Shown here in pieces: positions 39,616 through 46,340 of a stretch of 53,242 nt of DNA. The stretch's first letter is position 1. Every line of letters begins with the position of its first letter. The position numbers and the translations under genes are program-made. The stretch comes from Brevibacillus laterosporus (GTDB taxonomy: Bacteria; Bacillota; Bacilli; Brevibacillales; Brevibacillaceae). The stretch is taken from assembly GCF_030489605.1 (NCBI RefSeq), contig NZ_JAUKFY010000027.1, positions 1 to 53,242 of the forward strand. Reading direction: 5' to 3'. Below the pieces are notes generated by a model that was given only the letters and a program-made list of their open reading frames with translations, was not told where the DNA came from and searched no databases.

Positions 39616-40287
39616 TCAGATCGACTCGTAATCTTGTCTATGTAAAAGCCATAACAGAATAACAAGTGGAATTAATCCATATGTAAATACCACAAATAAA
39701 TTAGCCTGGCTTATACTCATGATATACGAGTAAGTACTCATTACAAACACCACTAATCCCGCTGCTACAATTAACGAGTAGGATAGCATGCTTTTTTTCA
39801 ACTTGTAGTTCAAGTTATGTGGAGGTTGAGACATAAAGCTATACCCCGTATTTAGTTTTGACACCAACCAGGCTACTACCGCTACTAGAACATCTACAAG
39901 GAGATGTATAAGCACTATTCGTAGTCCTGTTAATTGAGCTAAATCATCGAATGACACTACATTTGTTTTCAAAAACAATGATAATGTCACAAATTTAATA
40001 CAGGAAAAGATTGCGCAGCCAGCAGATACAACTAATGCAGCTTCATATACCCTAAACTCAAGCATCCGTCTAAAAAATACTACTAACACTATGTACTGAA
40101 TGGCGGCATCATATTGAGGTATATCCAGTATAAACCTGTTAAAATAAGATATTAACGACAATACAAAGGCAATTAGTAAAAAATCTCTTATATAGCTTAG
40201 AGCAGGAAACCGGAACATCTTAAAAGCAATGATCATGATAGCCAATTGGTCTAGTGCACCAAACACCAGATATAACAAAATACCCAT
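39616..40287 (-). CDS. Agr-associated polytopic membrane protein 1 (receptor-like, no kinase)
   Basis: 223 residues with the same plan as its neighbour: both have a short N-terminus before an FGALDQLAI / LGSIDILAI block, FRFP, SY-x-NR-x-ILDIP, a FFRRMLE / FFRYMLK box and a PPH/PPQ loop before the last segments. First gene of the operon. Two such paralogues side by side suggest a heteromeric receptor or two ligand specificities. No catalytic domain is visible. Confidence 0.7.
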   Translation of the reverse strand: MGILLYLVFGALDQLAIMIIAFKMFRFPALSYIRDFLLIAFVLSLISYFNRFILDIPQYDAAIQYIVLVVFFRRMLEFRVYEAALVVSAGCAIFSCIKFVTLSLFLKTNVVSFDDLAQLTGLRIVLIHLLVDVLVAVVAWLVSKLNTGYSFMSQPPHNLNYKLKKSMLSYSLIVAAGLVVFVMSTYSYIMSISQANLFVVFTYGLIPLVILLWLLHRQDYESI

Positions 40288-40377
40288 AACATTTCCCCGA
40301 TGCTGATTTTTTCACTTCAATTAACATTTTACCTCCGCTACTAGTAACAAGTCACTATTGATTTTTCAAATTTACTT

Positions 40378-40397
40378 GAACTATATTTGATCGAACT
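40378..40397 (-). promoter_or_regulatory. Direct repeats AGTTC upstream of the agr-like operon
   Basis: AGTTCGATCAAATAT and AGTTCAAGTAAATTT follow each other on the minus strand at 15-base spacing, about 95 bases before the first gene. LytTR proteins bind short direct repeats, so this is a candidate site. Confidence 0.35.
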
Positions 40398-40415
40398 CAC
40401 AATATGGTATTATAT
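40387..40415 (+). promoter_or_regulatory. Candidate promoter for an antisense RNA
   Basis: TTGATC, 17 bases, TTATAT-type -10, directed toward the toxin gene on the opposite strand. Would produce an RNA antisense to the toxin mRNA. Confidence 0.4.
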
Positions 40416-40508
40416 AAGCATAGAAACGCATACACTAAAACGAACTAGGTGCTACCAACACCACAATAGACTCCTAAAAAGGGTCGGCTCAATGACTTTC
40501 AGAAGAAT

Positions 40509-40542
40509 AGACTTCCCCTACTTGTCAGGTCAAGGGAAGTCT
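40509..40542 (-). terminator. Hairpin at the end of the toxin gene
   Basis: AGACTTCCC and GGGAAGTCT 9-bp arms; the stop codon is in the stem. Confidence 0.6.
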
Positions 40543-40624
40543 ATTTCCGTTTTGGGAAAGACAGTATGGCAACGATCAATAGCCCAAATGTGAGCATTAA
40601 TGAGATTGCTTCATATACCGTCAT
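40541..40624 (-). CDS. Type I holin-like toxin peptide
   Basis: 27 residues: MTVYEAISLMLTFGLLIVAI then LSF and a PKRK end. This is the putative holin-like toxin family (TxpA/BsrG-like small peptides: MTVYEAL-x-LM-x-x-FG-x-x). AAAGGGGGTGAGAGT precedes the ATG. The mRNA ends can pair (GTCGGCTCA near the 5' end and TGAGCCGAC-complement near the 3' end), and a hairpin follows the stop. Stabilises the plasmid form by killing cells that lose it, if an antisense RNA acts as antitoxin. Confidence 0.85.
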   Translation of the reverse strand: MTVYEAISLMLTFGLLIVAILSFPKRK

Positions 40625-40691
40625 ACTCTCACCCCCTTTCCCTAGTGTTGGGGTAAAGTGAGGTGAGCCGACAACCCTTGAGAGCCGAACT

Positions 40692-40720
40692 ATTGTATTA
40701 GGAAAATTATAACAGAACAA
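40692..40720 (-). promoter_or_regulatory. Toxin promoter
   Basis: Minus strand TTGTTC, 17 bases, TACAAT; 68 bases before the toxin ATG, leaving a leader that contains the 5' arm GTCGGCTCA. Confidence 0.5.
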
Positions 40721-40892
40721 ACGTACTTTCTTAAATAAAATTACTTAGATATCCTTCTGAAACTAAAAAAGACCCCCCTTATTTAGGAAGTCTTAAAAAT
40801 TTGTGAAATAAGAAGGAAATTTTAGGTATTTATCGAATAATGTAGTAAATAAAAAGTTCCTTTATTTTCATGTATTGCACAAAACTTCGAAA

Positions 40893-41117
40893 CTATATTT
40901 GTGTTCCGTTTTTTAAAATTTCTATAAATTTAGCCTTCATTTCTTGAATAGAATCTTCTCGTGGCATATTGATGTAGTTGGCTAAATATTTCATATATGG
41001 CTCAAGAAGTTCAAGAACTTGTTGAAGAGCAATCTCATCTCCTTGCTTAGCCTTTTCTAGTATTACATGAAATTGCTTTTTTTCTGTCGTAATAGATCTA
41101 GATATTTCTTTTTGCAT
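40893..41117 (-). CDS. HTH_16-like / split sigma partner
   Basis: 74 residues. FHVILEKAKQGDEIALQQVL plus PREDSIQEMKAKFIEIL resembles the short HTH_16 proteins that accompany sigma-like regulators on Tn916-type elements and the RsoA-type partner of a split sigma factor. Its start overlaps the end of the sigma-region-4 gene. Confidence 0.6.
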   Translation of the reverse strand: MQKEISRSITTEKKQFHVILEKAKQGDEIALQQVLELLEPYMKYLANYINMPREDSIQEMKAKFIEILKNGTQI

Positions 41118-41413
41118 TTGTGTACCCCCTGTTGAGTCATATTCAACTCGTTAGCTAATTCTCTCTCTGTAAACCCATCAACAATTATCTTTCGTATTAT
41201 ATATTTCCCTTTATCTGATGGTATCTGTTGGAAAATTTCTTCAAGATAAAGGGCTGAATATTCCTTTTCATCACATGATGAGAGGACTATTTCTTCAGAT
41301 AAAAGTACTTCCTTTGAGTTTCTTTTTCTTGCTCGATATTGTAAATTCCAGGCTATCCTTTGCAGTATTTTTTGGCATTTAATAATCAGGATTTCATCTA
41401 CGTCTATATTCAT
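41063..41413 (-). CDS. Sigma-70 region 4-like regulator
   Basis: 116 residues from ATG 41413 after GGGGG. The C-terminal IIRKIIVDGFTERELANELN plus MTQQGVHKCKKKYLDLLRQK is a sigma region 4 HTH. No region 2 is present here, but the overlapping next gene may supply the other half. May direct polymerase to a set of phage or cargo promoters. Confidence 0.65.
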   Translation of the reverse strand: MNIDVDEILIIKCQKILQRIAWNLQYRARKRNSKEVLLSEEIVLSSCDEKEYSALYLEEIFQQIPSDKGKYIIRKIIVDGFTERELANELNMTQQGVHKCKKKYLDLLRQKKSNFM

Positions 41414-41571
41414 CTTATCCCCCATCCATCATTTGGATATAGCACCTTCTACTTACAAGGTAAAATATGACAACTTTAGACAACTATTTTTGGAAAAAAG
41501 CATAAAAAATAGTTTCTAAGTTCATATCTCCAAAAAATGGATTGCATTTCTAAAAATAAGGAGGTTTTTGT

Positions 41572-42108
41572 ATGAATAAAACACTTATCGTCCTTGCATT
41601 GCTTCTTAGTTTTTCAGTCATATTAATAGGCTGTGGTAACAAACAAATGTCCAGTAGCCAAGCTAAGGAGTTTATCACGGAATACCAAAAAACTAAATAT
41701 GAAATGGAACAAGTAGAAATTAAAACACCTGATGATAAAGATGAATACATGAAAAAAATGATGGAAAAAGCAAAACCCTATCTAACAGAATCTGAGTTCA
41801 ATTCATTTTTCAATGAACGCAGAGCTTTACATGCAGTTCTTGCTGCTGAAGCTCAGTCTCAAATAAAAGTAAAAGACATAGTAATTGACAAAATAGAAGT
41901 TGATAAAGATAACGCGGAAAAAGTTACAGTAAATTATAAAATTACACTACAGCTTGTTTCTTATGATGGGAAAGAACAAAATGAAAAGACACACAACGGA
42001 ATAATGACCATTATTAAAGTAGGAGACGCTGCTAAGATCAGTTCGGATAAAGAAGAGATCAAGGATAGTTTTTTGTTTGATCTAATAAAAACAACGAAGC
42101 ATAAATAA
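41572..42108 (+). CDS. Lipoprotein of unknown function
   Basis: 178 residues with a lipoprotein signal NKTLIVLALLLSFSVILIGC (lipobox LIGC). AAGGAGGTTTTTGT precedes the ATG. The mature part is charged, helical then beta (KVTVNYKITLQLVSYDGKEQ). Probably surface cargo expressed by the lysogen. Ends in a terminator. Confidence 0.8.
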   Translation: MNKTLIVLALLLSFSVILIGCGNKQMSSSQAKEFITEYQKTKYEMEQVEIKTPDDKDEYMKKMMEKAKPYLTESEFNSFFNERRALHAVLAAEAQSQIKVKDIVIDKIEVDKDNAEKVTVNYKITLQLVSYDGKEQNEKTHNGIMTIIKVGDAAKISSDKEEIKDSFLFDLIKTTKHK

Positions 42109-42121
42109 CTCTATATAGAAT

Positions 42122-42156
42122 GAAAAAAAGGCGCCATGAATTTGGCGTCTTTTTTT
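42122..42156. terminator. Bidirectional terminator
   Basis: AAAAAAAGGCGCCA, short loop, TGGCGTCTTTTTTT between the lipoprotein gene and the convergent small gene. Confidence 0.75.
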
Positions 42157-42170
42157 CATTCATAATTGTC

Positions 42171-42494
42171 TTATTCTTGGTAAAAACGCATGTCACTTCG
42201 TGTTGAATCATTCGTATTTCGAATTCTACTTTCTCTTGTGTAGATCGTTCCGGCCCAAGTACCTATTGATTTTGTAATATCCATTTTGTCCATACGATCT
42301 TCAGTTAGATAATCACCAATTGGTCCATCACTTGCTGGTCGACCATTACAAGCAAAGTAGCTACCACATTTACAATAAAATATACTCCACCAACTATCAA
42401 TTAAATCGTCTGTCTTCGTATCTCGAATATGCACTACACCCTTTGCCCACATCTTGTGTTTCTTTCCGTACATGTCACATGGATCTGCTGCCAT
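42171..42494 (-). CDS. Hypothetical 107-residue protein
   Basis: ATG 42494 is 9 bases after GGAGG. Contains a CKCG pair and a beta-rich start (KMWAKGVVHIRDTKTDDLID). Own unit, convergent with the lipoprotein gene. Not recognised. Confidence 0.55.
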   Translation of the reverse strand: MAADPCDMYGKKHKMWAKGVVHIRDTKTDDLIDSWWSIFYCKCGSYFACNGRPASDGPIGDYLTEDRMDKMDITKSIGTWAGTIYTRESRIRNTNDSTRSDMRFYQE

Positions 42495-42666
42495 AGATTT
42501 CATCCTCCATTACGTTTTATTAGAGACAATGTTTGTTTGCCCCTTCACTTAATGAGGAAAAATTATGGACAAAAAAACAACCAAATTTATTTTAATTATT
42601 CTAGTTGTTTTTCTACCTCTTTTATTTCTTTAGTATTAATAAAGAATTTATAAGGGGGCTTTACTC

Positions 42667-43401
42667 ATGTATTTTGAGGATTATTATTTAAGCTTTTTAC
42701 TGGTTATTACGATCTTTTTTGGTATTAGTATCGTAGGAAGTTCTTTAGTTGTAATTATGAAGAGACAATTGTTTTCTTATAACAGCTTAGTTTATCTAGG
42801 ATTAGGTTTCATCTTGTCTACTTGTTTAATTGAATTAATTCCCGAAAGCTTAAAGCTTAATGACAATAATGGTTACTACATACTTTTTGGTTACTTGTTT
42901 ATGTTCATGTCAAACGCTCGAACTGACATACACTTATGTGGATCATTAAATAATACGATAAAAGTAAGCAAAAATTCGCTTATTAGTATCCTATTATTCT
43001 TTTCTATACATTCATTTTTTGATGGAGCGATCATTGTATCAAGTTTTAATCTAAACTTTAGTAAAGAGATAAGCTTAATAAGCACCATATTATTACATAA
43101 GCTTCCTGAATCAATCGCGATTTCTGCTTTAATATTAGGTTTATATAAATCCAATAAAATCACTTTATTATCAGGGTGTTGTTTAGGTATCCTAACAGGA
43201 TTAGGAGCTACTCTTTTCTTTTTATTAAAAGATGTACCAGGATTCATTAACATTAATTCAGTCGGAATTGGGATTGCTTCAGGAATTTTACTTTTCACTT
43301 CAACAATGTATTATTCTCTTCATTCAAATCCGTCAGGGAAGTTATACACAATTGGAATAATATGTGGTGTGGTTTTAAGCGTTTTTTTACATCAACATTG
43401 A
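42667..43401 (+). CDS. ZIP-family metal transporter
   Basis: 244 residues, eight hydrophobic segments. Metal-site motifs HSFFDG and HKLPES are the TM4 and TM5 signatures of ZIP transporters, which import zinc or related metals. Base composition is very AT-rich, unlike the structural genes, suggesting acquisition. Likely a lysogenic cargo gene. Confidence 0.85.
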   Translation: MYFEDYYLSFLLVITIFFGISIVGSSLVVIMKRQLFSYNSLVYLGLGFILSTCLIELIPESLKLNDNNGYYILFGYLFMFMSNARTDIHLCGSLNNTIKVSKNSLISILLFFSIHSFFDGAIIVSSFNLNFSKEISLISTILLHKLPESIAISALILGLYKSNKITLLSGCCLGILTGLGATLFFLLKDVPGFININSVGIGIASGILLFTSTMYYSLHSNPSGKLYTIGIICGVVLSVFLHQH

Positions 43402-43469
43402 GAGGTAGAATGAAAAAGAACGGGGGGGGCTCTGTTTTTTAATGCATATCAGTGACTCTAGTAAAAAAG

Positions 43470-43478
43470 TTATCCACA
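43470..43478 (+). promoter_or_regulatory. DnaA box TTATCCACA (left of rep)
   Basis: Perfect consensus DnaA box. Its right side overlaps the -35 of the promoter at 43481. Confidence 0.7.
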
Positions 43479-43480
43479 TG

Positions 43481-43536
43481 TGGACAAATCTTCCGAATCA
43501 ATGATAGAATAGGATCAATTCAAAAATGATTCGGAA
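43481..43536 (+). promoter_or_regulatory. Promoter with overlapping 10-bp inverted repeat
   Basis: TGGACA at 43481, 18 bases, TAGAAT at 43505. The perfect arms TTCCGAATCA (43491-43500) and TGATTCGGAA (43527-43536) bracket the -10 and start, so a repressor probably binds here. Confidence 0.6.
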
Positions 43537-43758
43537 ATGAAAAAAAGCCATCGGGATCGACTGGAGTTGGCGCTCCTATCGATTCTGTCCAACCGTCTGG
43601 TACACGGTGAACAGGCAATCCGTAGATTACTGGCCCCTTATATGGCTCTTTGTCATAGAATTTATAATAGGCTGCCATCAAAGCAACCCTTTCTTGGCAT
43701 CATTATAACATCTCTATTGACTATAGACAACGGAAAAACATGTCTTTTTCTGTATTAA
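43537..43758 (+). CDS. Possible 73-residue basic protein upstream of rep
   Basis: MKKSHRDRLELALLSILSNR... opens just after the inverted repeat and ends before a terminator. The unit has its own promoter and terminator. Basic and helical. Alternatively the transcript is a non-coding copy-control RNA. Not recognised. Confidence 0.4.
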   Translation: MKKSHRDRLELALLSILSNRLVHGEQAIRRLLAPYMALCHRIYNRLPSKQPFLGIIITSLLTIDNGKTCLFLY

Positions 43759-43806
43759 GTTCGCCAATTTTCTAGGATTTACGCAAGCTTTCGTTATAAA
43801 TACGTG

Positions 43807-43846
43807 AGCCCTGTCACCCAATTAAACCGGTGGCAGGGCTTTTTTG
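43807..43846 (+). terminator. Terminator between the small unit and rep
   Basis: AGCCCTGTCACC and GGTGGCAGGGCT with a 10-base loop, then TTTTTT. It sits 28 bases before the rep start, so it may also act as an attenuator for rep. Confidence 0.75.
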
Positions 43847-43873
43847 ATCTCCGACAATTAGGGAGAGATAGAG

Positions 43874-44986
43874 ATGAGTAGCAGCAAATTAAGTTTTACA
43901 CAAGGTGCATCAAAAACACCAAGAAACGAGTTAGATTTACCCCAATTGCATTTTGTAGCAATGGACGATTGGGTAGAAAAGCTAGGAGATACAGCATTTA
44001 TAAGCTGGCTTAAATTCTTCACCTGGTGCGACCGATCAGATAAAAATCGTGAACATGATGCTATTCCAAACAGTATGAATAAACTAGCAAAAAAACTTGG
44101 TGTAGGAAAAGATACTTTATACAACAAAATTATAAAGCCTCTATGGAACTATGGATTGATTGATTTAGAGCAAGTAATCAAGGCTTCTAATACATACGTT
44201 AACATTATTGTATACAAGTACCCACAAAATACTAAATCTTTGAAAACAGAACCGTTAAAGAAAGTTCGTGATTATGAAAAGGACTATAACTCCAAAGCCC
44301 GCGAGGATGGAAAGAAAGGCGGGCGTCCTAAAAATTCTAAATCAAAGGTGGTTCTGAATGAGAACCACCCCGGTTCTGAGATAGAACCACCCCTGGTTCC
44401 AGATGAGAACCACCCTGGTTCTGAAATAGAACCCAATAAAAAAGATTTAAATCTATCTAATTCTTATAAATCCTTATTTAATCTTTTAAAAAAATATCTA
44501 TCTAATCTATCTATGAGTGAAAAAATGCGAGGATGGATTGAAAAACAAATTCTTTTAGAAAGATTGACAGATGGACGTAAACTAAAAACTATTTGTGATG
44601 TTTATTTTGAGTTACAAGATACCCATGAAATTACAGATCAAGTGTTCATGGAAGTATGTAATCGAGTATTAGATACACCTGCGAAGACTTCTTTTAAAGG
44701 TCTCTTGAGGAAATCATTGCAAAACCATATAAGTTCAAATGCAGGACAAAATCTCTCTCAACCAAAAGCTACTAAAGCTGTTGACGAAAACTCGATTCCG
44801 GAGAATCTAATCGAAGTGTATGAAATGACAAGACCTATTATTGACAAGATAAAACATACGGATCTTCCGAAAACAGAAAAATGGAATCAGGTTGTTTCAA
44901 AAATCCAAGAAGAGACAAATTTGTCTTGGTTAGAAGCAAAATTGTTAGCAATGGATTTAAATCAGGTGACTAATGACTTACTATAG
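43874..44986 (+). CDS. rep: Plasmid replication initiator (RepA-type) with in-gene iterons
   Basis: 370 residues. N-terminal winged-helix region (LPQLHFVAMDDWVEKLGDTA, KKLGVGKDTLYNKIIKPLWN) as in RepA_N-type initiators of Gram-positive plasmids. A central repeat region ENHPGSEIEP (two copies) corresponds to four DNA iterons at 44350-44433. C-terminal helical domain. GGGAGAGATAGAG before the ATG. RepA-type origins lie within rep and depend on DnaA, fitting the boxes on both sides. Confidence 0.8.
   Translation: MSSSKLSFTQGASKTPRNELDLPQLHFVAMDDWVEKLGDTAFISWLKFFTWCDRSDKNREHDAIPNSMNKLAKKLGVGKDTLYNKIIKPLWNYGLIDLEQVIKASNTYVNIIVYKYPQNTKSLKTEPLKKVRDYEKDYNSKAREDGKKGGRPKNSKSKVVLNENHPGSEIEPPLVPDENHPGSEIEPNKKDLNLSNSYKSLFNLLKKYLSNLSMSEKMRGWIEKQILLERLTDGRKLKTICDVYFELQDTHEITDQVFMEVCNRVLDTPAKTSFKGLLRKSLQNHISSNAGQNLSQPKATKAVDENSIPENLIEVYEMTRPIIDKIKHTDLPKTEKWNQVVSKIQEETNLSWLEAKLLAMDLNQVTNDLL
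44350..44433. repeat. Four palindromic iterons inside rep (probable origin)
   Basis: Four 17-bp units of form GGTTC(T/C)-NNNNN-(A)GAACC at 44350, 44372, 44395 and 44417, spaced 22, 23 and 22 bases, so all on one face of the DNA. They encode the protein repeat in Rep. Confidence 0.8.
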
Positions 44987-45007
44987 CTAACACTATGAAA
45001 GGTTGAG

Positions 45008-45016
45008 TTATCCACA
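45008..45016 (+). promoter_or_regulatory. DnaA box TTATCCACA (right of rep, first)
   Basis: Perfect consensus box 21 bases after the rep stop. Confidence 0.7.
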
Positions 45017-45027
45017 AAGTTCCTGCG

Positions 45028-45085
45028 CTTACAGGTTGTAAGGGTAGATTATCCACAGATTCAACTGGCCCTTACATGATGTAAG
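45028..45085. repeat. Two CTTACA-NNN-TGTAAG palindromes around a DnaA box
   Basis: CTTACAGGTTGTAAG at 45028-45042 and CTTACATGATGTAAG at 45071-45085, 43 bases apart (about four helical turns), bracketing the second right-hand DnaA box at 45049-45057. Confidence 0.6.
45049..45057 (+). promoter_or_regulatory. DnaA box TTATCCACA (right of rep, second)
   Basis: Perfect consensus box lying between the two CTTACA/TGTAAG palindromes. Confidence 0.7.
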
Positions 45086-45165
45086 AGTGGAACCAAGCTC
45101 GTATACATTATAGTTATCGTGGCAATCCTTTTAACATCCAGACGTTCATGAAAGGATTGAATCTT

Positions 45166-45306
45166 ATGGCTAAATGCAAATGGTGCGGCAATAAAACAAC
45201 CGATAAAGGTTTGAATAAACGAGAAAATCACTGTGCATCATGTTATAAGCAGTGGAAAGCGATAGGGAAAAATATCGCTAAATACGGTACCTTGCTACGT
45301 AATTAG
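45166..45306 (+). CDS. 46-residue zinc-ribbon protein
   Basis: MAKCKWCGNKTTDKGLNKRE... with CKWC and CASC pairs, a small zinc ribbon. AAAGGATTGAATCTT before the ATG. Its stop overlaps the stop of the convergent RHH gene. Located in the origin region; role unknown. Confidence 0.65.
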   Translation: MAKCKWCGNKTTDKGLNKRENHCASCYKQWKAIGKNIAKYGTLLRN

Positions 45307-45578
45307 TCGAAATACATGTACTCTACACGTCTGTCTACAATGACAGGGTTAACTTTGTATCGTGGATTCTTATTGTATTTCGTCTGCAAGTACCGCACGA
45401 TATCTGGGCTGTTAAGGGAAAGCTTTATAATTTCTTCCGCTAATTTTGTTTTTGTCATTCCGCAGCTCAAAGCTAACTTTTCGAGTTTTCCATGAGTATC
45501 TGTATTTAGCGATGGATTTACGCGAACTTTTTTATCAGAACGAACCTTGCGAATAGGCACCCGTTGTTTAGTATCCAT
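45303..45578 (-). CDS. Ribbon-helix-helix-like regulator
   Basis: 91 residues. VRVNPSLNTDTHGKLEKLAL then MTKTKLAEEIIKLSLNSPD has the strand-helix-helix pattern of RHH DNA-binding proteins with a basic N-terminus. Encoded next to a repeat array (45653-45703), so it may bind it. Confidence 0.55.
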   Translation of the reverse strand: MDTKQRVPIRKVRSDKKVRVNPSLNTDTHGKLEKLALSCGMTKTKLAEEIIKLSLNSPDIVRYLQTKYNKNPRYKVNPVIVDRRVEYMYFD

Positions 45579-45652
45579 TTGGCTACTCCCCCACTCTATT
45601 TTGAAATTTTATTGGATGAAATCTGGACTTATCTCAGTAAAACATTTACGGA

Positions 45653-45703
45653 GTTACTCAGTTACAGTGTTACAACGTTACAGTTACGGCGTAACACTGT
45701 AAC
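45653..45703. repeat. GTTAC repeat array with 13-bp inverted arms
   Basis: GTTAC at 45653, 45661, 45669, 45677 (8-base period) and 45683, then the inverted GTAAC at 45691 and 45699. GTTACAGTGTTAC (45661-45673) and GTAACACTGTAAC (45691-45703) are perfect inverted arms. A centromere-like or operator array upstream of the replication-relaxation gene's far end. Confidence 0.75.
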
Positions 45704-45740
45704 ACATTTACAACAATATATGTCCAAGCATTAGAGTCTA

Positions 45741-46340
45741 TTACTTGATTTCCGAATGAAGTAGCGCCTCTGACTTTAAACCATCAAGAGCTGCTCGTAA
45801 GGCCTTTCTGCGGTATTCGGTTGTAGTCACGAATTGAATCGTGGGGAACTGGCCAAATCGTTTCTGGAATAACCCACTATCTCGCAGTTCTCTGTACAAA
45901 TTTATTTTCTGCCGATTAACAGTCATCGATTGCGTGGAATCAACTTCGAGAAAAAAGTACTGTTCGTTTTTCTGGTATAAGGCATCAGGAATCAGTGCTT
46001 TTCCTTCCCATTTGATGGCTTGTTCCTGCTTCCATAATCGAGGTCGAATCCAAATGTACACTTCGTTCCTAAGAAGCGTGTGCGGGGCTGTGAGCGTCTT
46101 CCCGCGTACCTTCTTTGACCCGATAGCTTTCCTTCCGCTTGCGGATAGATAGTAGACAGCTTCCTCTAGCCGAAATGAATTCAACATACTGTCCATATCA
46201 GTTAAGATGCGATGAGTGTTTCGCCTGCTTCCTAGACCATGAAGACGCTGAATCTGGCTTGTTGTCAGAAATCCGAAATCATCCAAGGACGATAGTATCT
46301 GCATCCAGCGAGATTGTTTCTTGATGGTTGCTGCGTTCAT
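45741..46340 (-). CDS. Replication-relaxation family protein
   Basis: 199 residues from ATG 46340 (GGAGGGAAACCG upstream). Winged-helix start (LDDFGFLTTSQIQRLHGLGS) and nuclease-like core (ALIPDALYQKNEQYFFLEVD) typical of the replication-relaxation family encoded beside FtsK-like genes on Bacillales plasmids. Overlaps the ATPase gene by 62 bases. Thought to act in plasmid replication or transfer. Confidence 0.7.
   Translation of the reverse strand: MNAATIKKQSRWMQILSSLDDFGFLTTSQIQRLHGLGSRRNTHRILTDMDSMLNSFRLEEAVYYLSASGRKAIGSKKVRGKTLTAPHTLLRNEVYIWIRPRLWKQEQAIKWEGKALIPDALYQKNEQYFFLEVDSTQSMTVNRQKINLYRELRDSGLFQKRFGQFPTIQFVTTTEYRRKALRAALDGLKSEALLHSEIK

Noticed and set aside
40220-40327. 35-codon minus ORF with GGAGGTAAAATG before the first agr-like membrane gene
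   Set aside because: Spacing to ATG is only 4 bases and the frame overlaps the membrane gene; could be a leader peptide but evidence is thin.
42891-43298. 135-codon minus ORF
   Set aside because: Antisense of the ZIP transporter gene; no ribosome site.
44350-44433. Considered as a CRISPR-like repeat
   Set aside because: Units are 17-bp palindromes at 22-23 base spacing inside a coding frame, so they are iterons and not CRISPR repeats.
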